NCBI RefSeq assembly: GCF_001455965.1
Contig: NZ_LKKO01000002.1
Location: 1 to 64,000 of the forward strand
Source: Methylobacterium sp. GXS13
GTDB lineage: Bacteria > Pseudomonadota > Alphaproteobacteria > Rhizobiales > Beijerinckiaceae
Direction: 5' to 3'
Length of the DNA: 64,000 bases
The notes under the pieces: model-generated
Seen by the model: only the letters and a program-made list of their open reading frames with translations
Database searches by the model: none
Told to the model about the DNA's origin: nothing
Translations under genes and position numbers: made by a program
Shown: positions 1-9,096 of the stretch, piece by piece
Numbering within the stretch: the first letter of the stretch is position 1
Layout of the letters: every line of letters starts with the position of its first letter

Positions 1-281
1 GGCCCAGCCCGGCCACCCTCCCCCATTGGGCGCTGCTGATCGCGGTCGCGCTGTTCGGGACGATCGGGCACTGGCTGCTGGTGCTGGCCCATGCCCGGGC
101 GCCGGCCAACATCCTGGCGCCGTTCATCTATCCCCAGCTGCTGTGGTCGGTGACTCTGGGCTTCCTGCTGTTCGGCGACGTGCCGAGCCGCTGGACGGTC
201 GCCGGCGCCATGATCGTGGTCGGCTCCGGCCTCTATCTCCTGGCGCAGGAGACGATCCGCCGGGACAGACCGGCCGCCTGA
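1..281 (+). CDS. EamA/DMT-type transporter, C-terminal end (partial)
   Basis: Open in frame from the first bases of the window to a TGA at 279-281, so the gene starts before the window. The visible 92 residues hold about three hydrophobic segments and the phrase APFIYPQLLWSVTLGFLLFG, followed by GAMIVVGSGLYL. This is the usual last-helices pattern of EamA-domain drug/metabolite transporters, which are ten-helix inner-membrane exporters. The short arginine-rich tail after the last helix is also typical. The substrate cannot be inferred. The next gene lies on the other strand and converges on this one with a gap of about 27 bases. Confidence 0.8.
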   Translation, partial: PSPATLPHWALLIAVALFGTIGHWLLVLAHARAPANILAPFIYPQLLWSVTLGFLLFGDVPSRWTVAGAMIVVGSGLYLLAQETIRRDRPAA

Positions 282-308
282 GGCGACCGGCCCGATCTCA
301 GGGCTGTA

Positions 309-578
309 TCAGCGGCCCATCCGCTCCTGGCGGTCCAGGCGCTCCTCGCGGCGGTTCTCGCGGGCGCGGCGGGCCGGGTCCGGATCGGTGCCGAGCACGC
401 CGCCGACGGTGCCGGTGGCAGCACCCACCGCGCCGCCCACGACGCCGCCCACCGGGCCGGCCGCGGCCGAGCCGTCCTCGACGCCGCGCTGGGCGCCCCG
501 GGCCGTGCCCTGGGCCTCGGCGCCGGTGGCGAAGGCCAGCGGGGCAAGGGCGAGGGCGGGGATCATCAGTTTTTTCAT
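309..578 (-). CDS. Small exported glycine-rich protein
   Basis: An 89-residue protein starting MKKLMIPALALAPLAF with cleavage likely after GAEA, so it should be exported by Sec. The mature part is alanine/glycine/valine-rich (GPVGGVVGGAVGAATG), resembling glycine-zipper segments of small envelope proteins, and ends in a charged Arg/Glu-rich tail. AGGAG lies about 8 bases before the ATG at 578, which fixes the start; a longer in-frame start at 647 would bury the signal peptide. Function is unknown. The glycine-zipper reading is inference. Confidence 0.65.
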   Translation of the reverse strand: MKKLMIPALALAPLAFATGAEAQGTARGAQRGVEDGSAAAGPVGGVVGGAVGAATGTVGGVLGTDPDPARRARENRREERLDRQERMGR

Positions 579-919
579 GGTCAGCTCCTGGTCGTCGTTC
601 GGACTGTGCTCCGCGCCGTTGCGGGGCGCGGAGGTCGTACCGATCAACGGTTCAGGCCCCGAAAGGTCTCATCAGGCATCGCAGGGCCGCCCGCTGGCAT
701 CGGGAAGGGGCCGCTGCTAGAGAACGGGTCATGTTCGCTTCGCATGCTCTTCGCGGCCTGGGCCGCAGGCTTCGAATTATTGGCCCGGCCTCCGCGTAAA
801 TGAGCGCCCGCTTCGGCGAGGCCGCGCGGAAGTCCGGGATCCTGATGCCGCTCGCCCTGCCCAGATTCCTGTATCCGGCCGGCCCATTGCCGCCGGCCCG
901 ACCGCCGATGCGAGATCCG
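579..919. other. Gene-free leader region upstream of ileS
   Basis: About 340 bases between the divergent small exported protein gene and ileS. An in-frame extension of ileS begins at an ATG at 800, but its residues are proline/arginine-rich and unlike the family. No convincing promoter, T-box or terminator was recognised here. Confidence 0.4.
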
Positions 920-3886
920 ATGACCACCCCCGAGACCGCTTCTGCCCGCGACTATTCCAAGACCCTGTTCCTGCCGCGCACCGAATTCCCGATGCGCGCC
1001 GGCCTGCCGACCCGGGAGCCGCTGCTGCTGGAGCGCTGGGCCGCGATCGACCTCTACGGAAAGATCCGCGCCGCCGCTTCGGGCCGGCCGCGCTTCGTGC
1101 TGCATGACGGCCCGCCCTACGCCAACGGCAACATCCATATCGGCACGGCGCTCAACAAGATCCTGAAGGACGTGGTGGTGCGCTCGCAGGGTGCGCTCGG
1201 CCTCGACGCTAACTACGTCCCTGGCTGGGACTGCCACGGCCTGCCGATCGAGTGGAAGATCGAGGAGCAGTACCGCGCCAAGGGCCGCAACAAGGACGAC
1301 GTGCCGGTGATCGAGTTCCGGCAGGAATGCCGGACCTTCGCGGCCCACTGGCTCGACGTGCAGCGGGAGGAATTCAAGCGCCTCGGCGTCACCGGCGACT
1401 GGGACCATCCCTACGCGACCATGGCCTACCCGGCTGAGGCGGTGATCGCCGACGAGCTGATGAAGTTCTCGATGTCGGGCCAGCTCTATCGCGGCTCCAA
1501 GCCGGTGATGTGGTCGGTGGTCGAGAAGACCGCGCTGGCCGAGGCCGAGGTCGAGTACGAGGAGCATGTCAGCGACACGGTTTTTGTCGCGTTCCCGATC
1601 CGCGAGGGTGCCGACGCGGCGCTGGCCGACGCCCGGGTGGTGATCTGGACGACCACCCCCTGGACCATGCCGGGCAACCGCGCCGTCGCGTATTCCAAGA
1701 AAATCGCCTACGGGCTCTACCGGGTGACGCAGGCCCCGGCCGAGAACTGGGCGACCCCGGGCCAGACCTATGTGCTCGCCGACAGCCTGGCCGCCACCGT
1801 GTTCAAGGCCGCCCGGGTCGAGGCGTTCGAGCGTGTCGGCGACGTGCGCCCCGAGACCCTGGCCGGCCTCACCCTGGCGCATCCGCTCAACGGCCGCGGC
1901 TACGACTTCGCGGTGCCGATGCTCGACGGCGACCACGTCACCGACGAATCCGGCACCGGCTTCGTCCACACGGCGCCGAGCCACGGCCGCGAGGATTTCG
2001 ATCTCTGGATGTCCAGCGGCCGGCTGCTCCAGGAGCGCGGCATCGACACCGCGATTCCCTACACGGTGGACGCCGACGGCGCCCTGACCAAGGCCGCGCC
2101 GGGCTTCGAGGGCACCCGGGTGCTCACCGACAAGGGCGAGAAGGGCGACGCCAACAAGGCGGTCATCGCCGCCCTCACCGAGGCCGGGGCGCTGGTCGCC
2201 CGCGGGGTGCTGCGCCACCAGTACCCGCATTCCTGGCGCTCCAAGAAGCCGGTGATCTTCCGCAACACCCCGCAATGGTTCATCGCCATGGACCGGCCGG
2301 TGGATAGCCTGGGCAACCGGTCCCTGCGGGAGGTCGCGCTCCAGAGCATCGACGAAACCCAGTGGGTGCCGCCGCAGGGAAAGAACCGCATCAACGGCAT
2401 GGTCGGCAACCGGCCGGACTGGGTGGTCTCGCGCCAGCGCGCCTGGGGCGTGCCGATCACCGTGTTCGTCCACCGGGAGAGCGGTGAGATCCTCAAGGAT
2501 GCTTCCGTCAACGCCCGGATCCGCGACGCCTTCAAGGCGGAGGGCGCCGATGCCTGGTTCCGTGACGAGGCGGCGCAGCGCTTCCTGGCCCCGGACCACG
2601 ACCCCGCCGCCTACGAGAAGGTGACCGACGTCCTCGATGTCTGGTTCGATTCCGGCTCCACCCACGCCTTCGTGCTGGACGATCCGGAGGCGTTCCCGGC
2701 GCTCGCCGGGGCGCGGCGCGTCCGCGACGGCGGCCAGGACCGGGTGATGTACCTGGAGGGCTCGGACCAGCACCGGGGCTGGTTCCAGTCCTCGCTGCTC
2801 GAATCCTCCGGCACCCGCGGCCGGGCGCCCTACGACATCGTCCTGACCCACGGCTTCGTGCTCGACGGCAAGGGCCTGAAGATGTCGAAGTCGAAGGGCA
2901 ACGTCGTCGCGCCGCAGAGCATCATCAAGGATTCGGGCGCCGACATCCTGCGCCTCTGGGTCGCCGCCTCGGACTACACCGACGACCTGCGGATCGGCCC
3001 GGAGATCATCAAGACGTTTGCGGAAACCTACCGGAAGCTCCGGAACTCCCTGCGCTGGATGCTCGGCTCCCTGGCGCATCGCGTGCCGGGCGACGACGTC
3101 GAGTCCGAAAAAATGCCGGAGCTGGAGCGGTTGATCCTGCACCGGCTGGCCGAGCTCGACGGCGAGATCCGCGAGGCCTACGCGACCTACGACACCAAGC
3201 GGGTCGTGGCCCTGCTCAACGGCTTCATGACCGGCGACCTGTCGTCGTTCTACTTCGACGTGCGCAAGGACGCGCTCTACTGCGATCCGATCTCGTCGGT
3301 GACCCGCCGGGCGGCCCTGCAGGTGATCGACGAGACCTTCCGCCGGGTGGTGGTCTGGCTGGCGCCGGTGCTCGCCTTCACGGCGGAGGAAGCCTGGCTC
3401 GACCGCTACCCGTCCGCCGACGGCTCGGTCCACCTCCAGACCCTGCCGGAGACCCCGGCGGCCTGGCTCGACCCCACCCTCGCGGAGCGCTGGCAAAAGA
3501 TCCGCAAGGTGCGTCGGGCCGTGACCGGCGCCCTGGAGATCGAGCGCGCGGCCAAGCGCATCGGCGCGAGCCTGGAGGCGGCCCCGACCGTCTACGTCGC
3601 GGATCCGGACCTGCTCGCCGCCCTGGAGGGCTGCGACTTCGCCGATACCTGCATCACCTCCGCGATCACGGTGGTGGCCGGAGATGGGCCGGCGGAGGCG
3701 TTCCGGATCGACGAGGTGCGCGGCGTCGCCGTGGTGCCGACACCGGCGGAAGGGCGCAAATGCGCCCGCTCCTGGCGCGTCAGCCCCGCGGTCGGCAGCG
3801 ACCCGGAATACCCGGACGTGACGCCCCGCGACGCCCAGGCCCTGCGCGAGTGGGACGCGGCCCACCCCGAGGCCAGCGCGGCGTGA
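920..3886 (+). CDS. ileS: Isoleucyl-tRNA synthetase
   Basis: Class I aminoacyl-tRNA synthetase that charges tRNA-Ile in the cytoplasm. From the ATG at 920 it is 988 residues, slightly longer than the usual 930-960. The HIGH motif appears as HIGT at residues 73-76 and KMSKS at about 654-658. Between them lies the long CP1 editing insertion that hydrolyses Val-tRNA. The anticodon-binding helical domain follows. The C-terminal zinc knuckle of the E. coli type is degenerate: KCARSW keeps one cysteine and the second CxxC is absent. ATGs at 800, 842 and 908 are also in frame, but [16 protein letters not shown] is where family similarity begins. lspA follows after a repeat-filled gap of 430 bases. 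Confidence 0.97.
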   Translation: MTTPETASARDYSKTLFLPRTEFPMRAGLPTREPLLLERWAAIDLYGKIRAAASGRPRFVLHDGPPYANGNIHIGTALNKILKDVVVRSQGALGLDANYVPGWDCHGLPIEWKIEEQYRAKGRNKDDVPVIEFRQECRTFAAHWLDVQREEFKRLGVTGDWDHPYATMAYPAEAVIADELMKFSMSGQLYRGSKPVMWSVVEKTALAEAEVEYEEHVSDTVFVAFPIREGADAALADARVVIWTTTPWTMPGNRAVAYSKKIAYGLYRVTQAPAENWATPGQTYVLADSLAATVFKAARVEAFERVGDVRPETLAGLTLAHPLNGRGYDFAVPMLDGDHVTDESGTGFVHTAPSHGREDFDLWMSSGRLLQERGIDTAIPYTVDADGALTKAAPGFEGTRVLTDKGEKGDANKAVIAALTEAGALVARGVLRHQYPHSWRSKKPVIFRNTPQWFIAMDRPVDSLGNRSLREVALQSIDETQWVPPQGKNRINGMVGNRPDWVVSRQRAWGVPITVFVHRESGEILKDASVNARIRDAFKAEGADAWFRDEAAQRFLAPDHDPAAYEKVTDVLDVWFDSGSTHAFVLDDPEAFPALAGARRVRDGGQDRVMYLEGSDQHRGWFQSSLLESSGTRGRAPYDIVLTHGFVLDGKGLKMSKSKGNVVAPQSIIKDSGADILRLWVAASDYTDDLRIGPEIIKTFAETYRKLRNSLRWMLGSLAHRVPGDDVESEKMPELERLILHRLAELDGEIREAYATYDTKRVVALLNGFMTGDLSSFYFDVRKDALYCDPISSVTRRAALQVIDETFRRVVVWLAPVLAFTAEEAWLDRYPSADGSVHLQTLPETPAAWLDPTLAERWQKIRKVRRAVTGALEIERAAKRIGASLEAAPTVYVADPDLLAALEGCDFADTCITSAITVVAGDGPAEAFRIDEVRGVAVVPTPAEGRKCARSWRVSPAVGSDPEYPDVTPRDAQALREWDAAHPEASAA

Positions 3887-3903
3887 TCGTACCCGCGACA
3901 TCA

Positions 3904-4035
3904 CCCTCCCCCCTCTGCGGGGGAGGGTGGCCCCCGAAGGGGGTCGGGAGAGGGGAGCGACGTTTCCGGACGAGGCGAGGCCGGCATGACGGGCACAGCC
4001 TCACTCTGCACCGCCGCTCCCCTCTCCCCCCCTGC
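3904..4035. repeat. Dispersed palindromic repeat, family A (copy 1)
   Basis: Starts with a CCCTCCCCC...GGGGGAGGG hairpin. The stretch from about 3920 to 3963 is the same, base for base, as that at 44757-44800. Towards 4012-4030 the sequence returns on the opposite strand as CGCTCCCCTCTCCCC, the inverse of the GGGAGAGGGGAGCG at 3947-3960. It is non-coding and lies between ileS and lspA. Confidence 0.7.
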
Positions 4036-4070
4036 TGCGCAGGATACCCTGCCCCGCAGAGGCTAGCGGA

Positions 4071-4263
4071 TTCACGCATCAGGGTTGTTTTGAAACAAGG
4101 CTCTGAAACACAACACGTTTTCCCCTCCCCCTTGCGGGGAGGGGTAGGGGTGGGGGTGGTGCAGGATAGGGTGCAACGGTTCCTTCTGAGCCACCCCCAC
4201 CTCCAACTTCTCCCCGCAAGGGGGAGGAGAGAGCGCCGCGCCTTTCGCTGTGCGATGTGTGAA
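4071..4263. repeat. MITE-like repeat, family B (copy 1)
   Basis: Bounded by TTCACGCATC (4071-4080) and GATGTGTGAA (4254-4263), which are near-perfect inverted termini. The core has two GC-rich hairpins (CCCCTCCCCCTTGCGGGGAG and its return TCTCCCCGCAAGGGGGAGG) around GGGGTGGTGCAGGAT. Copies with the same order of parts lie at 47988-48246 and 49532-49788. No open frame fits all copies. Confidence 0.7.
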
Positions 4264-4316
4264 CGTCGTAGCTCGCAGCGGGGGAAGGTAAACGCGCGTG
4301 TGTCTGGTCTCCGCTC

Positions 4317-4847
4317 ATGACCCCGACCCGCGCCGGCCTGCTGGCCCTGCTCGTCACCCTGGTCCTCGATCAGGCGTCCAAGCTCGGACTCTATTTCGGC
4401 ACCGATCTCGTGCTGACCCAGCCGTGGCGGCTGGCGCCCTTCGCCGACTTCGTGGTGGTCTGGAATCGCGGCGTCTCCTACGGCCTGTTCCAGCAGGAGA
4501 GCGGGTTCGGGCGCTGGTTCCTGGTGGCCCTGTCGCTGGCCGCCGCCCTCGGCCTCGGCATCTGGATGACCCGGGCCGGCTCGCGGCTGCTGGCCGTGGC
4601 CCTCGGCCTGATCGTCGGCGGGGCGCTCGGCAACGCCATCGACCGGGCCGCCTACGGGGCGGTGTTCGACTTTGTCCACCTGCATGCCGGCGGCTGGTCC
4701 TGGTACGTGTTCAACGTGGCGGACGCGGCGATCGTCGCCGTGGTGATCGGGCTCATCCTCGACAGCCTGAGCCCAGCCGGCCGGGCTACGTCGGGGGATG
4801 CGGCCCGGAGCGGGCCGGCACCGGGCGATCCGGCGCCGCGCCCGTGA
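4317..4847 (+). CDS. lspA: Lipoprotein signal peptidase (signal peptidase II)
   Basis: Inner-membrane aspartyl protease that removes the signal peptide from diacylglyceryl-modified prolipoproteins. It is 176 residues with four hydrophobic segments. The family hallmarks are present: DQASK near residue 18, [30 protein letters not shown] with the first catalytic aspartate, and FNVADAAI with the second. The alanine- and proline-rich tail after the fourth helix is a common high-GC extension. It follows ileS, the classic gene order, and precedes a DUF3035-like gene and two M16 peptidases, an order I recall from other alphaproteobacteria. Confidence 0.96.
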   Translation: MTPTRAGLLALLVTLVLDQASKLGLYFGTDLVLTQPWRLAPFADFVVVWNRGVSYGLFQQESGFGRWFLVALSLAAALGLGIWMTRAGSRLLAVALGLIVGGALGNAIDRAAYGAVFDFVHLHAGGWSWYVFNVADAAIVAVVIGLILDSLSPAGRATSGDAARSGPAPGDPAPRP

Positions 4848-5007
4848 TTCCCGCAACAGATCGGCCCTGCCCGCCCCAAGCCTCTGGTGCAATGCGGTCA
4901 AGGCGCCATACGATCGCCGGAAACCGGTCTCAGGCCGGAACTTGTCGGATCAGGCCGCGTGGCGGCCGTCCCCGTGCCGGATCCCCGGCCGGAACCCGTG
5001 AGGCAGC

Positions 5008-5670
5008 ATGACCGAGCATCGCAGGCTTCGTCTCATCCTCCCCGCCGCGGTCGCCCTGGCGCCGCTGCTGACCTGCGGCGCGCAGGCGCAGGAGCGCGGC
5101 GAGTTCATGCGCGACGCGCTCTCGGGCATCGGCCTTTTGGAGAAGCGGCAGGATCCGATCGACTATCACGAGCGCCCGCCGCTGGTGATGCCGCCCAAGC
5201 TCGACGGCAAGGCCCTGCCCCAGCCCCGGGCCCGCTCCACCAGCACCGCCTGGCCGAAGGATCCCGAGATCGCCGAGCGCGAGCGCGCGGCCGACGAGCG
5301 GCGCCGCCCGGTGGGCAACCAGGCGCGTGGCCGCTACGACGACAACAACGCCACGCTCTCGGTGGACGAGATCCGCAACGGCCGTCGTGCCGGGGCGAGC
5401 GTCACCACCGAGGCCGAGCGCAAGCCCGGCGACACCAACCGCGACGACAGCCTGCTCAGCCCGTTCGACCTGCTCAAGGGCAAGAGCGCCAATGCCGAGC
5501 CCTCCGATGTGGAGCCGGCCCGGGACGTGCTGACCGATCCGCCGACCGGCTACCGCCAGTCGCCGAAGAAGCTGGCGCAGCCGCCGTCGCGGGATCCGAT
5601 CAACAATGCCAGCCGCGAGCGTGACGAGGCCGATCCCCGGGCCTATCAGCGCCAGCGGGCCCAGCAGTAA
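5008..5670 (+). CDS. DUF3035-like exported protein (BamF-like candidate)
   Basis: A 220-residue protein with a hydrophobic N-terminal segment (LILPAAVALAPLLTC) ending near AQAQ. The stretch IDYHERPPLVMPPKLDG resembles the conserved R-P-P-L-V-x-P-P core of DUF3035, which is called BamF in Caulobacter and is a lipoprotein associated with outer-membrane protein assembly. Family members often lie right after lspA, as here. A cysteine lies at the end of the hydrophobic segment, but LLTC is a poor lipobox, so it may be a lipoprotein or simply periplasmic. The rest is hydrophilic, rich in Arg, Asp and Pro, and likely disordered. The assignment rests on one motif plus gene order. Confidence 0.6.
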   Translation: MTEHRRLRLILPAAVALAPLLTCGAQAQERGEFMRDALSGIGLLEKRQDPIDYHERPPLVMPPKLDGKALPQPRARSTSTAWPKDPEIAERERAADERRRPVGNQARGRYDDNNATLSVDEIRNGRRAGASVTTEAERKPGDTNRDDSLLSPFDLLKGKSANAEPSDVEPARDVLTDPPTGYRQSPKKLAQPPSRDPINNASRERDEADPRAYQRQRAQQ

Positions 5671-5829
5671 CCATCCGGCTGTGGCGCCGTTGCAACGGCA
5701 GCCCGGCATGGCAACATGACATCTCTGTCCCGGTACGGCTCTTGCCGGCCGGAGACGCGGACGGCCCCGATCCACCCGAGCGTCCCACGAGGGCGTCGAC
5801 GGTTCCGGGGCCGGCAAAAGGAAAGCGGA

Positions 5830-7239
5830 ATGCACCTGTTCAGGAAGGCGACGCCCACCCTCTTCCCCCTGCGTCCGGGCTCGCCCTACGGCGGTAGCGC
5901 CGGCCGGGGCGAGGCTGCGCCGTTCGGGCGCTCCGAGGCGGGCGGGCCCGAAGTCACGGCCTTCACCCTCGACAACGGCCTCGACGTCGTGGTGGTGCCC
6001 GATCACCGGGCGCCCGTGGCGACCCACATGATCTGGTATCGCAACGGCTCGGCCGATGATCCGTTGGGCCAGTCGGGCATCGCCCACTTCCTCGAGCACC
6101 TGATGTTCAAGGGCACGGAGAAGCACCCGGTGGGAGCCTTCTCCAAGGCCGTCTCGGGCCTCGGCGGCCAGGAGAACGCCTTCACCAGCTACGACTACAC
6201 CGCCTATTTCCAGCGGGTCGCCCGGGACCATCTCGGCACCATGATGGCGTTCGAAGCCGACCGCATGGGCGGCCTCGTCCTCGACGACGCCGTGGTCGCG
6301 CCCGAGCGCGACGTGGTGCTGGAGGAGCGGCGCATGCGGGTCGAGACCGACCCCTCCGCCCAACTCTCCGAGGCGATGGCCGCCTCGCTGTTCGTGCATC
6401 ATCCCTACGGCATCCCGATCATCGGCTGGATGCACGAGATCGAGGGCCTGAACCGCGAGCACGCGCTGGCCTATTACAAGCGCTTCTACACCCCCGAGAA
6501 CGCGATCCTGGTGGTGGCCGGCGACGTGACGGCGGACGAGGTCCGGCGGCTCGCCGACGACACCTACGGCCGCGTCGCCCCCCAGGGCGCCCGGCCCGAG
6601 CGCCTGCGGGCGCGGGAGCCCGAGCCCAAGGCCCTGCGCCGGGTCGCGGTCGCCGACCCGAAGGTCGAGCAGCCGACCCTGCAGCGGCTCTATCTGACCC
6701 CGTCTTGCATCACCGCCCGCGATGGCGGCTGCCACGATCTCGAGCTGCTCGCCGAGGTGCTGGGCGGCGGCTCGACCTCCTACCTCTACCGCAAGTTGGT
6801 CATGGAGACCGGCCTCGCGGTGAATGCCGGCGCCTGGTACATGGGCTCGGCGATCGACGAGACCCGGTTCTCCGTCTACGCGGTGCCGGCCGAGGGCGTC
6901 TCCCTGGAGGCGCTGGAGGAGGCCGTGGACAAGATCCTGCGTCGCGCCCCCGCGGAGGCCTTGGGCGCCGAGGCGATCGAGCGGGCCAAGACCCGGCTGG
7001 TCGCCGAGACCGTCTACTCCTCCGACAGCCAGTCGTCGCTGGCCCGGATCTACGGCTCGGCGCTCGCGATCGGCGAGACCATCGAGGAGGTCCGCCGCTG
7101 GCCGACCGATATCGAGGCGGTCTCGCAGGAGCGCCTCAAGGCCGCCGCCGAGCGCTGGCTGACCCCGTCCCGCTCGGTCACCGGCTACCTGACCAAGGCT
7201 CAGGACCCCGACGCCCCGGTCGCGATGGCCGCGGAATAG
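5830..7239 (+). CDS. M16 family zinc metallopeptidase (catalytic partner)
   Basis: A 469-residue M16B peptidase. The inverted zinc motif HFLEH is at residues 86-90, followed by the downstream glutamate region (ERDVVLEERR). The second, non-catalytic half-domain is complete, as in processing peptidases. An ATG at 5716 is in frame, but MHLFRKATP at 5830 has AAGGAAAG before it and fits the family length. The next gene is an M16 protein without the zinc motif, so the two probably form an active/inactive heterodimer. In Methylorubrum extorquens such a pair, PqqF/PqqG, cleaves the PQQ precursor peptide. That specific role here is inference from family and host. No signal peptide is evident, suggesting a cytoplasmic enzyme. 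Confidence 0.9.
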   Translation: MHLFRKATPTLFPLRPGSPYGGSAGRGEAAPFGRSEAGGPEVTAFTLDNGLDVVVVPDHRAPVATHMIWYRNGSADDPLGQSGIAHFLEHLMFKGTEKHPVGAFSKAVSGLGGQENAFTSYDYTAYFQRVARDHLGTMMAFEADRMGGLVLDDAVVAPERDVVLEERRMRVETDPSAQLSEAMAASLFVHHPYGIPIIGWMHEIEGLNREHALAYYKRFYTPENAILVVAGDVTADEVRRLADDTYGRVAPQGARPERLRAREPEPKALRRVAVADPKVEQPTLQRLYLTPSCITARDGGCHDLELLAEVLGGGSTSYLYRKLVMETGLAVNAGAWYMGSAIDETRFSVYAVPAEGVSLEALEEAVDKILRRAPAEALGAEAIERAKTRLVAETVYSSDSQSSLARIYGSALAIGETIEEVRRWPTDIEAVSQERLKAAAERWLTPSRSVTGYLTKAQDPDAPVAMAAE

Positions 7240-7347
7240 TTTTTCGGGCGCGTCCCGGCGGGCGGTTTTTTGCTCCCGTCGGGACCTGCATCAGGCCGTG
7301 AGCTTCGACCGGCTCCGCCGCCCGTGACGAGAAAAAAAGAGGTTCCC

Positions 7348-8640
7348 ATGAGCGTCGCCGAGACCCTGGTCGACACCGCAGCCCCCGCCAATTCCCCCAC
7401 CACGGCGCTGCCGGTCGCCACCGCCGCCGGCATCGAGGCCTGGCACGTCGAATCCCCCGTGGTGCCGATGATCGCCCTGGCCTTCACCTTCGAGGGCGGC
7501 GCCGCCCAGGACCCGGACGGCAAGGCCGGCTGCGCGCAGATGCTGGCCCGTCTCCTCGACGAGGGGGCCGGCGACCTGACCTCCGATGCGTTCCAGGAGC
7601 GGCTCGCCGCCCGGGCGATCGAACTGTCCTTCCATGCCGGCCCCGACGCGATCGGCGGCTCGCTCAAGATGCTGGTTAAGCATGCCGACGAGGGTATCGC
7701 GCTCCTCGCCCTGGCGCTGGCCAAGCCCCGTCTCGACCCGGACGCGATCGAACGTGTCCGCGGCCAGGTGATCGCCGGACTGCGCTACCAGCAGAACGAT
7801 CCGGGCGTGCTGGCCTCGCGCCGGTTCTTCAAGGAGGCGTTCGCCGGCCACGCCTATGCCCGGCCCTCCTCGGGCACCGTGGAGAGCGTCGCCACGATCA
7901 CCCGGGACGACCTGCTGGCGATGCATGCCCGCATCATCGGCCGCGGCCGGGTGAAGGTCGCGGCGGTGGGCGCCATCGGCGCCGAGCAGCTGGCCGAGGG
8001 CCTGAACCGCGCCTTCGGGGCCCTGCCCGAGGCCGGGGCGCTGCAGGCGGTGCCGCGCACCGAGGTGCAGGAACTCGGCAAGCGCATCGTTGTGGACCTC
8101 GACGTGCCGCAATCGGTGATCCGCTTCGGCATGGCCGGCGTGGCCTGGCGCGACCCGGACTTCATCCCGGCCTACGTGCTGAACCACATCCTGGGCGGCG
8201 GCGCCTTCACGTCGCGGCTGTTCCAGGAGGTGCGGGAGAAGCGCGGCCTGGCCTATTCGGTCGGGACCTCGCTCGTCAGCCACCGCTCGGCCGCGATGAC
8301 CTGGGGCTATACCGCCACCAAGAACGAGCGCGTCGGCGAGGCCCTGTCGGTGATCGGCGACGAGATCGGCCGCCTGATCACGGACGGCCCGGACGACGAC
8401 GAGTTGCAGAAGGCCAAGGACTACCTCACCGGCTCCTACGCGCTGGGCTTCGACACCTCGACCAAGATCGCCCACCAGCTGGTGCAGATCGCCTTCGAGG
8501 AGCTGGGCATGGACTACATCGCCCGCCGCAACGCCCTGGTCTCGGCCGTCACCCAGGCCGACATCCGCCGCGCCGCAGCCCGGACCTTCGCGGACGGGAA
8601 GATGCTGGTGGTCGCCGCCGGCCGTCCGGTCGGGCTCTGA
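7348..8640 (+). CDS. M16 family peptidase-like protein without zinc motif
   Basis: A 430-residue M16 homologue. Where the partner upstream has HFLEH, this protein has AQMLARLLDEG, so the zinc ligands are missing and it should be non-catalytic. The family's glycine-rich loop (HILGGGAFTSRLFQEVREKR) and C-terminal half are well conserved. Such inactive subunits shape the substrate chamber in two-gene M16 systems. The ATG at 7348 has AAGAGG before it; an upstream in-frame start at 7270 lies in spacer-like sequence. The gap of 108 bases after the first M16 gene suggests an operon. A PqqG-like role is possible but not shown by the sequence. Confidence 0.88.
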   Translation: MSVAETLVDTAAPANSPTTALPVATAAGIEAWHVESPVVPMIALAFTFEGGAAQDPDGKAGCAQMLARLLDEGAGDLTSDAFQERLAARAIELSFHAGPDAIGGSLKMLVKHADEGIALLALALAKPRLDPDAIERVRGQVIAGLRYQQNDPGVLASRRFFKEAFAGHAYARPSSGTVESVATITRDDLLAMHARIIGRGRVKVAAVGAIGAEQLAEGLNRAFGALPEAGALQAVPRTEVQELGKRIVVDLDVPQSVIRFGMAGVAWRDPDFIPAYVLNHILGGGAFTSRLFQEVREKRGLAYSVGTSLVSHRSAAMTWGYTATKNERVGEALSVIGDEIGRLITDGPDDDELQKAKDYLTGSYALGFDTSTKIAHQLVQIAFEELGMDYIARRNALVSAVTQADIRRAAARTFADGKMLVVAAGRPVGL

Positions 8641-8644
8641 GGGT

Positions 8645-8965
8645 TCAGGCCCCCGCGGGGGCGAGCGGGGCGACCCGCTCGATCTCCGGCCCGAGGGTGC
8701 GGGTCAGCGTCTCCACCTCGTATTGGCGCTGGAGGTTGAGCCAGAACTCCGCACTCGTGCCGAAATAGCGGCCGAGACGCAGAGCTGTGTCGGTCGAGAC
8801 CCCGATCTGCTCGGCGGCGATCCGCTCGATCCGGGTGCGCGGAACCCGGCAGGCCCGCGCCACCGTGCCGGCCGACAGGCCGAGGGGAATCAGGAAGTCC
8901 TCGCGCAGCACCTCGCCGGGATGCAGCGGCGGCAGGATTGTGTCGGTCTCATACGGGACGGCCAT
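8645..8965 (-). CDS. HigA-type antitoxin / XRE regulator, orphan
   Basis: A 106-residue protein with the HigA N-terminus [20 protein letters not shown], then a helix-turn-helix ([14 protein letters not shown]) and the [15 protein letters not shown] signature found in HigA antitoxins. HigA proteins bind HigB toxins and repress their own operon. Normally higB lies just upstream on the same strand. Here the upstream neighbour is a divergent dioxygenase gene with only a 131-base gap, so the antitoxin stands alone. The ATG at 8965 has GGGAGA before it; the longer frame to 9052 looks like spacer. It ends 4 bases from the convergent M16 gene. Confidence 0.85.
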   Translation of the reverse strand: MAVPYETDTILPPLHPGEVLREDFLIPLGLSAGTVARACRVPRTRIERIAAEQIGVSTDTALRLGRYFGTSAEFWLNLQRQYEVETLTRTLGPEIERVAPLAPAGA

Positions 8966-9096
8966 CAGGTGTCTCCCATGGGCGTGGGCCATGCAGTCTG
9001 CCCCCTCACGCCCACTGCATTCCAGCTGTGCGCTCGCAACGCCGGCGGCCAATCCCTACCTCAGGCGCATCGGAGCGGGGACCCACACGAAAAACC

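Noticed and set aside
644-3904. Open frame of about 1090 codons opposite ileS
   Set aside because: Same cause: third-position GC bias keeps the antisense frame open. Its composition is His/Arg/Leu-rich and shows no motif.
3887-4316. Possible small gene between ileS and lspA
   Set aside because: The short frames here coincide with the palindromic repeats, occur on both strands and are not shared between repeat copies.
7237-7271. Terminator between the two M16 genes
   Set aside because: There are T-runs (GTTTTTC and GGTTTTTTG) but the hairpin that would precede them is weak, and the two genes look like one unit.
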